From the NCBI GenBank assembly GCA_030607895.1, contig JAUWJC010000031.1, positions 1-14,786 of the forward strand: a stretch of DNA of 14,786 nt, in the 5' to 3' direction. The notes beneath the pieces are model-generated. The model was not told the DNA's origin. It saw only the letters and a program-made list of their open reading frames with translations, and did no database searches. Origin of the DNA: Pirellulales bacterium. Its GTDB lineage: Bacteria > Planctomycetota > Planctomycetia > Pirellulales > Thermoguttaceae. Numbering within the stretch: the stretch's first letter is position 1; every line of letters begins with the position of its first letter. Made by a program: the position numbers and the translations under genes. Below are positions 5,818 through 12,294 of this stretch, piece by piece.

Positions 5818-6777
5818 TCATCTGCCGACGTATTCCATCACCATCAGGACGTTTTCCGGCGGCGTTTCGTAGGGCAACGCGCCGGTGCCCAGGCAGACGT
5901 TCTCGCGGCCGGCGGTGAGTTGGATGATCCGATCGGCATCGGCACGGATTTGTTCCCAAGTGCCGCGGGAAATAACCTCCACGTCGCTGTTGACGCGAAC
6001 CCGCACGTCGGTCCGGTCCCAAACCTTCTCGATGAAGGCCTTTTGGTCGGTCTCGTAGGGTGCCACGACGTACTTGGTGCCCGTCTCGAGCATTGCGTCG
6101 AGGATGGGCGTGGTGTTGCCGCCGATGATACACGGGACCGGATGCCCCAGGACTGCCGCCATGCGCTCCATGGTCGCTTTCAGGGCGGGCAATTCGATCC
6201 GGCGGAACATGGCGGGCGACAACAGCGGAGGACAGGCCGCCGACTCGAAAAACGCAACGTCCAGCCCTCGCTCCTTGATCCCCTCGGCAAACGCAACCTG
6301 GCCGTCCACCAGGTGCATTAGCGCCCGGGCAGCTTGCTCCGGTTGCGTGGCCACGTCGTACAACAGCGTCTCGAAGCCCACCAAGTTGCTGGCAATCGAA
6401 AACGGGCCGCTCACCGGCAGTCGGATTTCGGCTTCGGGGAACTCTCGGGCAAGCCGGGCGGCAACGTCGATTGCCATGGGAATCCGCCCGGCAGTGCGCG
6501 GATTGAACGGTTTGAGGTCTACCAACTCCGACACCGACTTGCAGATCGGCTTGCTGATGGCCGGGATACCCACCCCGCCAGGCTTCTCGACCACGCCGCC
6601 GTATGCTTCGGCCTCGAGGTTATAGATGTCGATACCCGGCATGATCGGCGTGTGCCGGTAGCGCCGATACGCCGCGGCATGCGCCTCGAAAACCAAATCC
6701 GCGTCGCGCGACACCTCCCAAGGCGTCCGGCCGATCAAAAACGCGGCGTGCTCGTAAACCGAAGGTGAAATGTCCAT
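5818..6777 (-). CDS. Uroporphyrinogen decarboxylase-family (URO-D/methyltransferase-like) protein
   Basis: A 319-residue protein of the URO-D superfamily, which includes HemE and corrinoid methyltransferases (MtaA, CmuA). SGPFSIASNLVG (123-134), LSPAMFRRIELPALK, GGNTTPILDAMLETG (from 219) and the C-terminal LGTGALPYETPPENV follow the family order. The methyltransferase zinc motif HxCGNTTP reads IIGGNTTP here, so the His and Cys ligands are absent. It is probably neither HemE nor a zinc methyltransferase, and its substrate is unknown. The frame stays open to 6891, but the extra residues derive from an M42 gene fragment and overlap the toxin gene, so I start at the ATG at 6777. No clear Shine-Dalgarno is present. 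It lies 52 bases after the toxin stop and may be read from that operon. Confidence 0.75.
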   Translation of the reverse strand: MDISPSVYEHAAFLIGRTPWEVSRDADLVFEAHAAAYRRYRHTPIMPGIDIYNLEAEAYGGVVEKPGGVGIPAISKPICKSVSELVDLKPFNPRTAGRIPMAIDVAARLAREFPEAEIRLPVSGPFSIASNLVGFETLLYDVATQPEQAARALMHLVDGQVAFAEGIKERGLDVAFFESAACPPLLSPAMFRRIELPALKATMERMAAVLGHPVPCIIGGNTTPILDAMLETGTKYVVAPYETDQKAFIEKVWDRTDVRVRVNSDVEVISRGTWEQIRADADRIIQLTAGRENVCLGTGALPYETPPENVLMVMEYVGR

Positions 6778-6830
6778 GACGATCTCGACCGGGGAGATTT
6801 GGATGGCGTTGGTGTCGGTGTCGGGCGGTT
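6778..6830 (-). pseudogene. Remnant of an M42 peptidase gene
   Basis: These 53 bases match two parts of the intact M42 gene on the same strand: 6778-6793 equals 8270-8285 (16/16), and 6794-6830 equals 8340-8376 (35/37). The 54 bases between the two parts are missing, an in-frame deletion next to a shared GGG. The encoded PP-DTDTNAIQIS then PVEIV corresponds to PPGTDANAIQIS and PVEIV at the M42 C-terminus. Similarity stops exactly at the toxin stop codon. The decarboxylase-like ATG (MD) may itself come from the M42 DDMD codons after a further 12-base loss. Confidence 0.85.
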
Positions 6831-7180
6831 CAGCGCAAAGGAAGATACTCAACGCGGTTCCGCATATCCTCGGTATTCGAGGCTTTGGCAATGAGTTCCA
6901 GGTCTTGGATTGCCTTGCCGACCGTTACTTGGAGTTGGTGCGCGTATACCAATCCGGAAAATGAGCGACCGGCTTGTCGCCAGCGATCGGCCAGCGCAAG
7001 GAAATCATCGTCGTGAGTGAAGACAATCCGCCCCAGTTCGGCGGCCCGCTCGAAAATGCGTTTGTCGCTCAATCTAGCAGCCCCGTCCTCGTAGGCCGTT
7101 AGCACATCGACACCACGACGCCGCAGACCGTCGGCAACTGCAAGACGAACCTGATGATCCATGTAGAATCGAAGGCTCAC
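6830..7180 (-). CDS. DUF5615 PIN-like toxin
   Basis: A 116-residue protein of the PIN-like DUF5615 family, the presumed ribonuclease partner of DUF433 antitoxins. The acidic residues expected in a PIN active site are visible: Asp8 in FYMDHQ, Asp39 in RLSDKRIF, and THDDDF at 55-60. It starts at a GTG (7178-7180) whose last two bases form part of the upstream gene's TGA, a 4-base overlap typical of coupled toxin-antitoxin genes. Its stop codon abuts the M42 remnant. Ribonuclease activity is inferred from the family. Confidence 0.8.
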   Translation of the reverse strand: MSLRFYMDHQVRLAVADGLRRRGVDVLTAYEDGAARLSDKRIFERAAELGRIVFTHDDDFLALADRWRQAGRSFSGLVYAHQLQVTVGKAIQDLELIAKASNTEDMRNRVEYLPLR

Positions 7181-7488
7181 GGCCGCCGCCCTATGGCCTT
7201 GAGTTTCAGCGTGACCGGTCCAGGGCCCGTTCTCTCCTTGATCTGCTCTACTTTCCGCATTCTCTGCGCGATGTCCTCGTCAACCTCGACCTGATGATCA
7301 TAGTAGTACGCCAATGCACTGTAAATCTGACTGAGGCTCAGATGGGGGTACTCACGATGAATCTCCCGAGCGTCTGAGCCGTGCGCAAGGTGATCGAGCA
7401 CGATTTCGACCACTTTCACCTGCGTGCCGACAATCAAAGGTACGTTTTCAGGATTGACGGTGATATGAGCGTATTCCGTGGTGGACAT
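7177..7488 (-). CDS. DUF433 antitoxin-like protein (toxin-adjacent copy)
   Basis: A 103-residue DUF433 protein. The core, with VPLIVGTQVKVVEIVLDHLAHG, IHREYPHLSLSQIYSALAYYYDH, is a small helix-turn-helix-like domain that in this family binds DNA and pairs with a DUF5615 toxin. The C-terminal 30 residues (ERTGPGPVTLKLKAIGRRP at the end) would contact the toxin. I start at the ATG at 7488, where similarity with the paralogue begins; the open frame to 7536 is not conserved. The stop overlaps the toxin GTG. A close paralogue lies immediately upstream, with 30 identical consecutive bases (7384-7413 and 7752-7781). Confidence 0.82.
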   Translation of the reverse strand: MSTTEYAHITVNPENVPLIVGTQVKVVEIVLDHLAHGSDAREIHREYPHLSLSQIYSALAYYYDHQVEVDEDIAQRMRKVEQIKERTGPGPVTLKLKAIGRRP

Positions 7489-7532
7489 TATCGGCCTCAC
7501 TTTACTTCCCGGGTTGGTTGTCAACATCGCCC

Positions 7533-7856
7533 TCATGGCAGCCGGCCCATCGCTTTGAGCTTCGCTCTCAACCGCGACGGGCCCTGCAACTTGTCGATCT
7601 CCGCCTTCAGACGCTCGACCTCCCGCTCACTCCGCTCGAGCTCCTCGTCCATTTCTGCCTTGTGGTCGTAGTAATAGGCCAGGGCGCTGTGGATTTGCCC
7701 GAGTGTGAAGTGGGGGTATTCCCGATGGATGCCTTCGGCGTCTAGACCGTACGCAAGGTGATCGAGCACGATTTCGACCACCTTTATCGGCGTGCCAAGA
7801 ATCATCGGAACACCGTCCGAATTGATCGTGATATGAGCATATTCTGTTATGGGCAT
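7533..7856 (-). CDS. DUF433 antitoxin-like protein (distal copy)
   Basis: A 107-residue paralogue of the next gene, sharing most of the first 65 residues (EYAHITIN, KVVEIVLDHLAYG, HREYPHFTLGQIHSALAYYYDH). The C-terminal part is different: a charged, heptad-like segment (DEELERSEREVERLKAEIDKL) that probably forms a coiled coil, then RLRAKLKAMGRLP. It has no toxin of its own; 44 bases separate its stop from the second antitoxin. The ATG at 7856 has AAGGTG at 7866-7871 and lies about 38 bases from a candidate transcription start. It may be the DNA-binding autoregulator of the set or a leftover from duplication. Confidence 0.8.
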   Translation of the reverse strand: MPITEYAHITINSDGVPMILGTPIKVVEIVLDHLAYGLDAEGIHREYPHFTLGQIHSALAYYYDHKAEMDEELERSEREVERLKAEIDKLQGPSRLRAKLKAMGRLP

Positions 7857-7900
7857 GATGATCTTCACCTTTTGAGCGCACTCCAAGTCCGACTGCTTTG

Positions 7901-7928
7901 ATTATACCACACACGGGGTGCTTTCCAA
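7901..7928 (-). promoter_or_regulatory. Candidate promoter of the DUF433/DUF5615 operon
   Basis: On the minus strand TTGGAA (7923-7928) and TATAAT (7901-7906) are 16 bases apart, with an extended -10 TGGTATAATC. Transcription would start near 7894, shortly before the first DUF433 gene, and could run through both DUF433 genes and the toxin. Confidence 0.5.
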
Positions 7929-8021
7929 CAACACAAACACACACCGGCATATACCCCCTCCAGGCGGGCCGTTCCCTCTGCATTACAAACCCGTGGAAGC
8001 TCGTCTTTCTGACAAAACATT

Positions 8022-8126
8022 CCCTTAGCCCCCGGTTTTGCCGGGGGACGGCCCTCAGGGGATGGGTGGTGCCAATGACCTGCGTTCAATGGAAGACAAT
8101 CCCCCGGCAGAGCCGGGGGCTGAGGG
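8022..8126. repeat. Inverted pair of GCCCCCGG...CCGGGGG palindromes (REP-like)
   Basis: Two 27-base arms (8022-8048 and 8100-8126) are inverted copies with three differences, all C/T. Each contains its own hairpin: CCCCCGG with a 5-base loop in the first, and CCCCCGGC with a 3-base loop in the second. A 51-base spacer lies between them. The arrangement is like a bacterial interspersed mosaic element. It lies about 60 bases downstream of the M42 stop. Confidence 0.88.
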
Positions 8127-8185
8127 ACAGAAGCGCGGTTTTGATTGCGGCCCGCCGCTGCCGTGGGAATAACCCCCGTCGCTGG

Positions 8186-9244
8186 TCATGGCGTGAAATC
8201 GGCCCCCGGGGTGAGGTTCTCGGCGAAGCGGGCCAAGAGGTCGGCGGCCTGGTCCATGTCGTCCAGCGAGACGATCTCGACCGGGCTGTGCATGTAGCGG
8301 TTCGGGATGCTGACCAAGCCGGTGGCCACGCCGGAGCGGGAGATTTGGATGGCGTTGGCGTCGGTGCCGGGCGGTTTTCCGGCGGCGGCAAGCTGGTAGG
8401 GAATCTCGTTGGCGTCGGCCACCTCGATGAGTTGCTGAACCACCCGCGGGTTCATGTTCGGCCCGCGATAGACCACCGGCCCCTTACCCAGGCTGATGTC
8501 GCCCTCCTGCTTCTTCTCGATTGTGGGGCAGTCGGTGGCGAAGGTGACGTCCACCGCAATGCCCACCTGTGGGTCGATACCGAAGGCGCTGGTTTTTGCG
8601 CCTCTCAGGCCGACTTCCTCTTGGACGGTGGAAACGGCGTACAGCCCGAAGTCGAGCTTGCTCTTGTCCGCTCGCCGCAGCGCCTCGATCACTACCCACA
8701 TCCCGCACTTGTCGTCCATTGCCGGCGCGGCCGCCCGGTTGTTGGGCATCTCTCGGTAGACCAACTCGACCGTCACCGGGTCGCCCACCCGGACCATCTT
8801 CTCGGCTTCTTCCTGATCGGACGCTCCGATGTCCAGCCAAAGGTCTTTGAGTTTGGGGACCTGCTTTTTCTCCTCTTCGGTGAGCAGGTGGATGGGTTTT
8901 CGGGCGATGACGCCGAAGACCGGGCCGTTGTCGGACCAGACCGTCATGCGTTGACCGAGCAGAATGATCGGGTCCCAGCCGCCGATTGACTGGGCGTAGA
9001 GGAATCCTTCGCTGTCGATGTGCGAGACGATCAGGCCGATCTGGTCGCAATGTCCAGCCAGCATCAGCCTAAAGGGCGCGTCGGGGTTTTTCACCGCCAT
9101 TACGTTCCCATGCACGTCGGTGGTTACTTCGTCGGCGAAATCGGCCACGTAGCGGCGGACGATCTCTTGCAGGGAACTCTCAAAACCGGAAGGGCTGGGG
9201 GTTTCCAGGATTTCCTGGAACAGGGACAACGCACGGGAATCCAT
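8186..9244 (-). CDS. M42-family metallo-aminopeptidase
   Basis: A 352-residue cobalt/zinc aminopeptidase of the M42 family (FrvX/YsdC, tetrahedral TET-type peptidases), a cytoplasmic enzyme that trims oligopeptides. All metal ligands can be placed: His65 and the following Asp67 in AGHCDQIG, Asp177 in AMDDKCG, Glu210 with catalytic Glu209 in VQEEVG, Asp232 in AVDVT, and His319 in RYMHSPVE. Length is typical. The ATG at 9244 is fixed by GAGGAG (9251-9256), 6 bases upstream. A 53-base fragment of its C-terminal coding region is found again at 6778-6830. It is divergent from the homoserine dehydrogenase gene and looks monocistronic. Confidence 0.93.
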   Translation of the reverse strand: MDSRALSLFQEILETPSPSGFESSLQEIVRRYVADFADEVTTDVHGNVMAVKNPDAPFRLMLAGHCDQIGLIVSHIDSEGFLYAQSIGGWDPIILLGQRMTVWSDNGPVFGVIARKPIHLLTEEEKKQVPKLKDLWLDIGASDQEEAEKMVRVGDPVTVELVYREMPNNRAAAPAMDDKCGMWVVIEALRRADKSKLDFGLYAVSTVQEEVGLRGAKTSAFGIDPQVGIAVDVTFATDCPTIEKKQEGDISLGKGPVVYRGPNMNPRVVQQLIEVADANEIPYQLAAAGKPPGTDANAIQISRSGVATGLVSIPNRYMHSPVEIVSLDDMDQAADLLARFAENLTPGADFTP

Positions 9245-9362
9245 GGTCTACTCCTCGTATAGTTAGTTCTTATTGTCTCATCGAAGCACTAACGCCTGAG
9301 TAAACCATTAGTATCGCCGATGGCCCGAATTGTGCAAGCGGTGGATTGTCTGGCGGCTCCGC

Positions 9363-9392
9363 TTGACCAAATTGGCCAAGCTAACATAGAAT
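9363..9392 (+). promoter_or_regulatory. Candidate promoter of the homoserine dehydrogenase cluster
   Basis: TTGACC (9363-9368) and TAGAAT (9387-9392), each one base off consensus, are separated by 18 bases. A start near 9399 gives a leader of about 190 bases that contains the inverted repeat pair. Confidence 0.4.
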
Positions 9393-9432
9393 GAATTGTT
9401 TAGATTCGGCTCACTGATGAAATAATCGATGG

Positions 9433-9565
9433 TGTCCGGGAATTGCCAATTGTAAAGCCGCGACCAGTGGTCGCGGTTTTTCGGGTCGTTGAGTCGTTGC
9501 CGGGGAATACCGCGACCACTGGTCGCGGCTTTACAACTTGATTGGCCGGCTCCAATTCCCAGACA
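9433..9565. repeat. Inverted pair of the 26-bp palindromic repeat (copies 2 and 3)
   Basis: Two 26-base copies, at 9451-9476 (forward) and 9510-9535 (reverse), are exact inverted copies and identical to the copy after tupC. Symmetry extends outward: 9433-9445 (TGTCCGGGAATTG) pairs with 9553-9565 with one mismatch. Each 26-mer holds the 19-base palindrome CCGCGACCAGTGGTCGCGG or its complement. As RNA, the copies can each fold alone or pair with each other. Confidence 0.9.
9458..9481 (+). terminator. Possible intrinsic terminator in the homoserine dehydrogenase leader
   Basis: The 9-bp GC-rich stem of the palindrome (9458-9476) is followed directly by TTTTT (9477-9481). It has terminator form on the plus strand and lies inside the probable leader of the downstream gene. 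Whether it terminates depends on the alternative pairing with 9510-9535. Confidence 0.4.
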
Positions 9566-9587
9566 TCCTCAAATAATCGGAACTGCC

Positions 9588-10895
9588 ATGGAGACTGCCA
9601 GGGTTGCCATTGTTGGGTTGGGGACGATCGGATCGGGGGTCGCCCGGTTGCTGTTGGAAAACAGCGATCGGATCACCCGGCACGCCGGTCGACGGATCGA
9701 GTTGGCGTGCGCGGTCGACACCGACCTGACCCGGACTCGCAATGTCGCACTGCCGGCCGGCCTGCTGAGTGACGACTTATCCCGGGTAACCGACGATCCG
9801 AGGATCGGCGCGGTGGTCCAGTTAGTCGGCGGTCTGAAGCCTGCCCGATCTATCATGCTCAAGCTGCTGGAGAGCGGCAAGGACGTGATCACAGCCAACA
9901 AGGCCCTACTGGCCGAGCACGGCCCCGAGTTATTCGATCGGGCGCGAGAGCTGGGTCGGTCGATTGCGTTCGAGGCGTCGGTTGCCGGAGGGATCCCTAT
10001 TATTACCGGTATTGGTCAGTGCTTGTCGGCCAATCAGATTCAATCGCTGCACGCGATTCTCAACGGCACGAGCAACTTCATTCTCACGCGGATGGAGGAG
10101 CACGGTACCGACTACGCGGCGTCGGTTGCCGAAGCACAGCGGTTGGGCTATGCCGAGGCCGATCCGAGCATGGACGTCGACGGCAGCGATGCGGCCCAAA
10201 AGCTGGCAATCCTGGCCCACCTGGCCTTCGGTGCCCGGGTCGATTGGAGGAGCATCCCGCGGACTGGGATCGATACGGTCGACGTGGCCGATTTGCGTTA
10301 CGCCCGGGAGTTGGGTTACAGTGTCAAGCTGCTGGCCATCGCCGAGTTGGTGCCCGAGGGGCTCGAACTGCACGTCTCGCCCACGCTGGTCCGGCACGGT
10401 ACGCCGTTGGCGGAAGTGCGTGGGGCGCACAATGCGATTCGGGTGGTCGGCGATGCCGTGGGTCGGGTGTTCTTCCACGGGCTGGGGGCCGGTCAGATGC
10501 CGACTGCCTCGGCGGTGGTGGCCGACCTGATCGACACGGTTGTGGGCCGCACGGCAATCACCTTCCGCACGCTGGAGTTGTGGTCTGGCGAGAAGGAAGC
10601 CCCGGTTGCCGCCCGGGACCCCGAGAAGATACCCGGCCGGTTCTACCTTCGCCTGGGCGTGGACGATCGGCCCGGTGTAATGGCCGAGATTGCCGGCGTA
10701 TTGGGCCGGCACGACGTTTCCATCGCCTCGGTCATCCAGCACGAAGCGGCGGATGAGGAAGAGGCCGACGGGATTGTCCCGCTGGTCATCATGACGCACC
10801 TGGCACCCGAGGGCGCGGTAAGCGATGCGATGGCGAAGATCGACGGGTTATCCTGTGTCCAAGCGGGCAGCGTGCGGATGAGAGTGCGGAATTGA
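9588..10895 (+). CDS. hom: Homoserine dehydrogenase
   Basis: A 435-residue enzyme that reduces aspartate semialdehyde to homoserine with NAD(P)H. The Rossmann motif GLGTIG is at 10-15, DVITANKALLAEHG at 99-112 carries the conserved Lys105, and ILNGTSNFILT (157-167) and EADPSMDVDGSDAAQK (190-205) supply the substrate-binding and catalytic Asp201 and Lys205. A C-terminal ACT domain (FYLRLGVDDRPGVMAEIAG onward) indicates feedback control, usually by threonine. The upstream-extended frame from 9489 has no family similarity, so the ATG at 9588 is the start; the Shine-Dalgarno is weak. It is first in a plus-strand cluster with the mutase-like gene and aspartate kinase. Control through the repeat-containing leader is possible. 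Confidence 0.93.
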   Translation: METARVAIVGLGTIGSGVARLLLENSDRITRHAGRRIELACAVDTDLTRTRNVALPAGLLSDDLSRVTDDPRIGAVVQLVGGLKPARSIMLKLLESGKDVITANKALLAEHGPELFDRARELGRSIAFEASVAGGIPIITGIGQCLSANQIQSLHAILNGTSNFILTRMEEHGTDYAASVAEAQRLGYAEADPSMDVDGSDAAQKLAILAHLAFGARVDWRSIPRTGIDTVDVADLRYARELGYSVKLLAIAELVPEGLELHVSPTLVRHGTPLAEVRGAHNAIRVVGDAVGRVFFHGLGAGQMPTASAVVADLIDTVVGRTAITFRTLELWSGEKEAPVAARDPEKIPGRFYLRLGVDDRPGVMAEIAGVLGRHDVSIASVIQHEAADEEEADGIVPLVIMTHLAPEGAVSDAMAKIDGLSCVQAGSVRMRVRN

Positions 10896-10900
10896 AGTGA

Positions 10901-11035
10901 GTTATCAGTTATCAGTTGTCAGTTATCAGTAGTGTCCGAACAAGTCGCTTGCGGCTTCGCATCTCACCAACTCGGAAAAAGTCAATAACCAACTGGCCAC
11001 TGATAACTGATAACTGAAAACTGAAAACTGAAAAC
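10901..11035. repeat. Paired inverted heptamer arrays between hom and the mutase-like gene
   Basis: A left array of GTTATCA units (10901-10930, one GTTGTCA) faces a right array of TGATAAC x2 and TGAAAAC x3 (11001-11035). The two are inverted relatives, so the transcript can form a hairpin with the 16-bp dispersed repeat in the loop. The left array begins 5 bases after the hom stop. The right array ends 6 bases before the next ATG. Confidence 0.9.
10946..10961. repeat. 16-bp dispersed repeat, copy 2
   Basis: An identical copy of CGCTTGCGGCTTCGCA, located in the loop between the two inverted heptamer arrays. Confidence 0.8.
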
Positions 11036-11041
11036 TATTAA

Positions 11042-12262
11042 ATGAAATACGCGATTATCGTTCCCGACGGTTGTGCCGACGAGCCACAGGAGTCGTTGGA
11101 CGGCAGAACTCCGCTGGAAGCTGCCCGGGTGCCGGCGATGGACGCGATTGCCACGGCGGGTGTGGTCGGCCGGGCCAACAACGTACCCGAACAGTTGCCA
11201 CCCGGCTCCGACGTGGCCAACCTCAGCCTCTTGGGCTACAACCCGCTGGAGCACTACACCGGCCGGGCACCGCTGGAAGCCGTCGCCCAGGGAATCGAAC
11301 TGGGGCCGGACGATTGGGCCATCCGCTGCAACCTGGTGACGATAGAAGACCAGGTGATGCGGGACTTCACGGCCGGGCATATCTCGACAGCCGAGGCGGC
11401 CGAGCTGATGAAGGCCGCCCAAGAGGAATTGGGCTCTGAACAGTCGGGCTTTGACCAGTTGGAATTCCATCCCGGCGTGAGCTATCGGAATTTGCTCGTC
11501 TATCGGGCGTCGGGCGGAGAGGTTCCGTTCTCGGTTGACACGCGGACCACGCCGCCGCACGATCTGACCGACAGGTCCGTGCTGGACGATTATCCCCGCG
11601 GCCCGGGCAGCGACACACTGAACCAATTGATGAGCGACAGCATCGATCTCTTTGCCGGCCATCCGGTCAACGCCACCCGACTCGAGCGGGGCAAGCTGCC
11701 GGCCACGAACTTCTGGCTGTGGGGCCAGGGTAGTATGCCCAAACACGCGCCGTTTGCCGAGCGGTTTGCAAAACGCGGCGCGATGATCACGGCCGTGGAC
11801 CTTTTGCGGGGCCTGGCCATACTGGTGGGCTGGTCGCGGATTGAAGTGCCCGGGGCAACCGGCTATACCGATACCGACTACGCCGCCAAGGGCCGCCATG
11901 CGATCCGTGCCCTGGATGACGTTGACCTGATCTTCGTTCACGTGGAAGCAACCGACGAAGCGTCGCACGAAGGCGATGTCGCGGCAAAGATCAAGGCGTT
12001 GGAGGAAATCGACCGGCACATCGTCGGGCCCGTACACGAATACCTGAAATCGCAAGGCGACTACCGCATTATGGTAACGCCCGCCCACCCCACGTTGATT
12101 CGGACCAAGACACATGCTCACGGGTTCGTTCCGCTGGCCATTGCCGGCAGCGGCATAACACCGGACCGGGCCTCCACTTACGATGACCCAACGTCGCGGA
12201 AATCGGAATTGGTCTTCGAGGAAGGCTGGCGTGTAATGCCGTATTTTGTGGATAGTGGATAG
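11042..12262 (+). CDS. Phosphoglycerate mutase-like protein, probable homoserine kinase
   Basis: A 406-residue alkaline-phosphatase-superfamily protein of the ApgM type (cofactor-independent phosphoglycerate mutase). VPDGCAD holds metal ligand Asp9, SDVANLSLLGYNP holds nucleophile Ser62, and VEATDEASHEGD holds Asp305 and His309; RTKTH (354-358) holds His358. The clade with genes beside homoserine dehydrogenase and aspartate kinase has been proposed to phosphorylate homoserine, and that position here, with no ordinary thrB in view, supports the role. The metal-binding DH of PDHPTP reads AH (Ala348), codon GCC at 12083-12085, one base from GAC. There is no Shine-Dalgarno; a heptamer array precedes the ATG closely. 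The last codons (VDSG, TAG) are written in a GGATAGT heptamer array, so the C-terminus has been overwritten by the repeat. Confidence 0.8.
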   Translation: MKYAIIVPDGCADEPQESLDGRTPLEAARVPAMDAIATAGVVGRANNVPEQLPPGSDVANLSLLGYNPLEHYTGRAPLEAVAQGIELGPDDWAIRCNLVTIEDQVMRDFTAGHISTAEAAELMKAAQEELGSEQSGFDQLEFHPGVSYRNLLVYRASGGEVPFSVDTRTTPPHDLTDRSVLDDYPRGPGSDTLNQLMSDSIDLFAGHPVNATRLERGKLPATNFWLWGQGSMPKHAPFAERFAKRGAMITAVDLLRGLAILVGWSRIEVPGATGYTDTDYAAKGRHAIRALDDVDLIFVHVEATDEASHEGDVAAKIKALEEIDRHIVGPVHEYLKSQGDYRIMVTPAHPTLIRTKTHAHGFVPLAIAGSGITPDRASTYDDPTSRKSELVFEEGWRVMPYFVDSG

Positions 12263-12291
12263 TGGGTAGTGGATAGTGGATAGTGGGTAGT
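12250..12291. repeat. GGATAGT/GGGTAGT heptamer array
   Basis: Six consecutive 7-base units, GGATAGT or GGGTAGT, run from inside the last codons of the mutase-like gene through its TAG stop (12260-12262) and beyond. Confidence 0.95.
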
Positions 12292-12294
12292 GGT

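Larger units (their letters stand above)
7857..8185. other. Non-coding region upstream of the antitoxin array
   Basis: The 329 bases between the M42 gene and the DUF433 operon hold the operon's candidate promoter and a REP-like inverted pair (8022-8126). I see no further coding sequence. The long plus-strand frame that crosses it is antisense to the M42 gene. Confidence 0.65.
9245..9587. other. Divergent intergenic region with long inverted repeat
   Basis: The 343 bases between the M42 gene and homoserine dehydrogenase contain the M42 Shine-Dalgarno at the left edge, a candidate plus-strand promoter (9363-9392) and a large inverted repeat (9433-9565). The open frame from 9489 into homoserine dehydrogenase crosses the repeat and is not taken as coding. 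Confidence 0.7.

Noticed and set aside
6778..6891. N-terminal extension of the decarboxylase-like protein to 6891
   Set aside because: It consists of M42-derived sequence and out-of-frame toxin coding sequence.
7898..8989. 363-residue plus-strand open frame crossing the REP pair and the M42 gene
   Set aside because: It is antisense to a peptidase with every metal ligand and starts in repeat sequence.
9399..9587. Known threonine/methionine riboswitch or a leader peptide with Thr codons before hom
   Set aside because: No known riboswitch pattern and no short frame rich in the relevant codons could be seen; only the repeat-based alternative folding remains.
9489..9587. N-terminal extension of homoserine dehydrogenase
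   Set aside because: It would be translated through the palindromic repeat and does not resemble the family; GLGTIG sits correctly with the start at 9588.
10982..12121. 379-residue minus-strand open frame opposite the mutase-like gene
   Set aside because: It begins in the heptamer array and has no family features.
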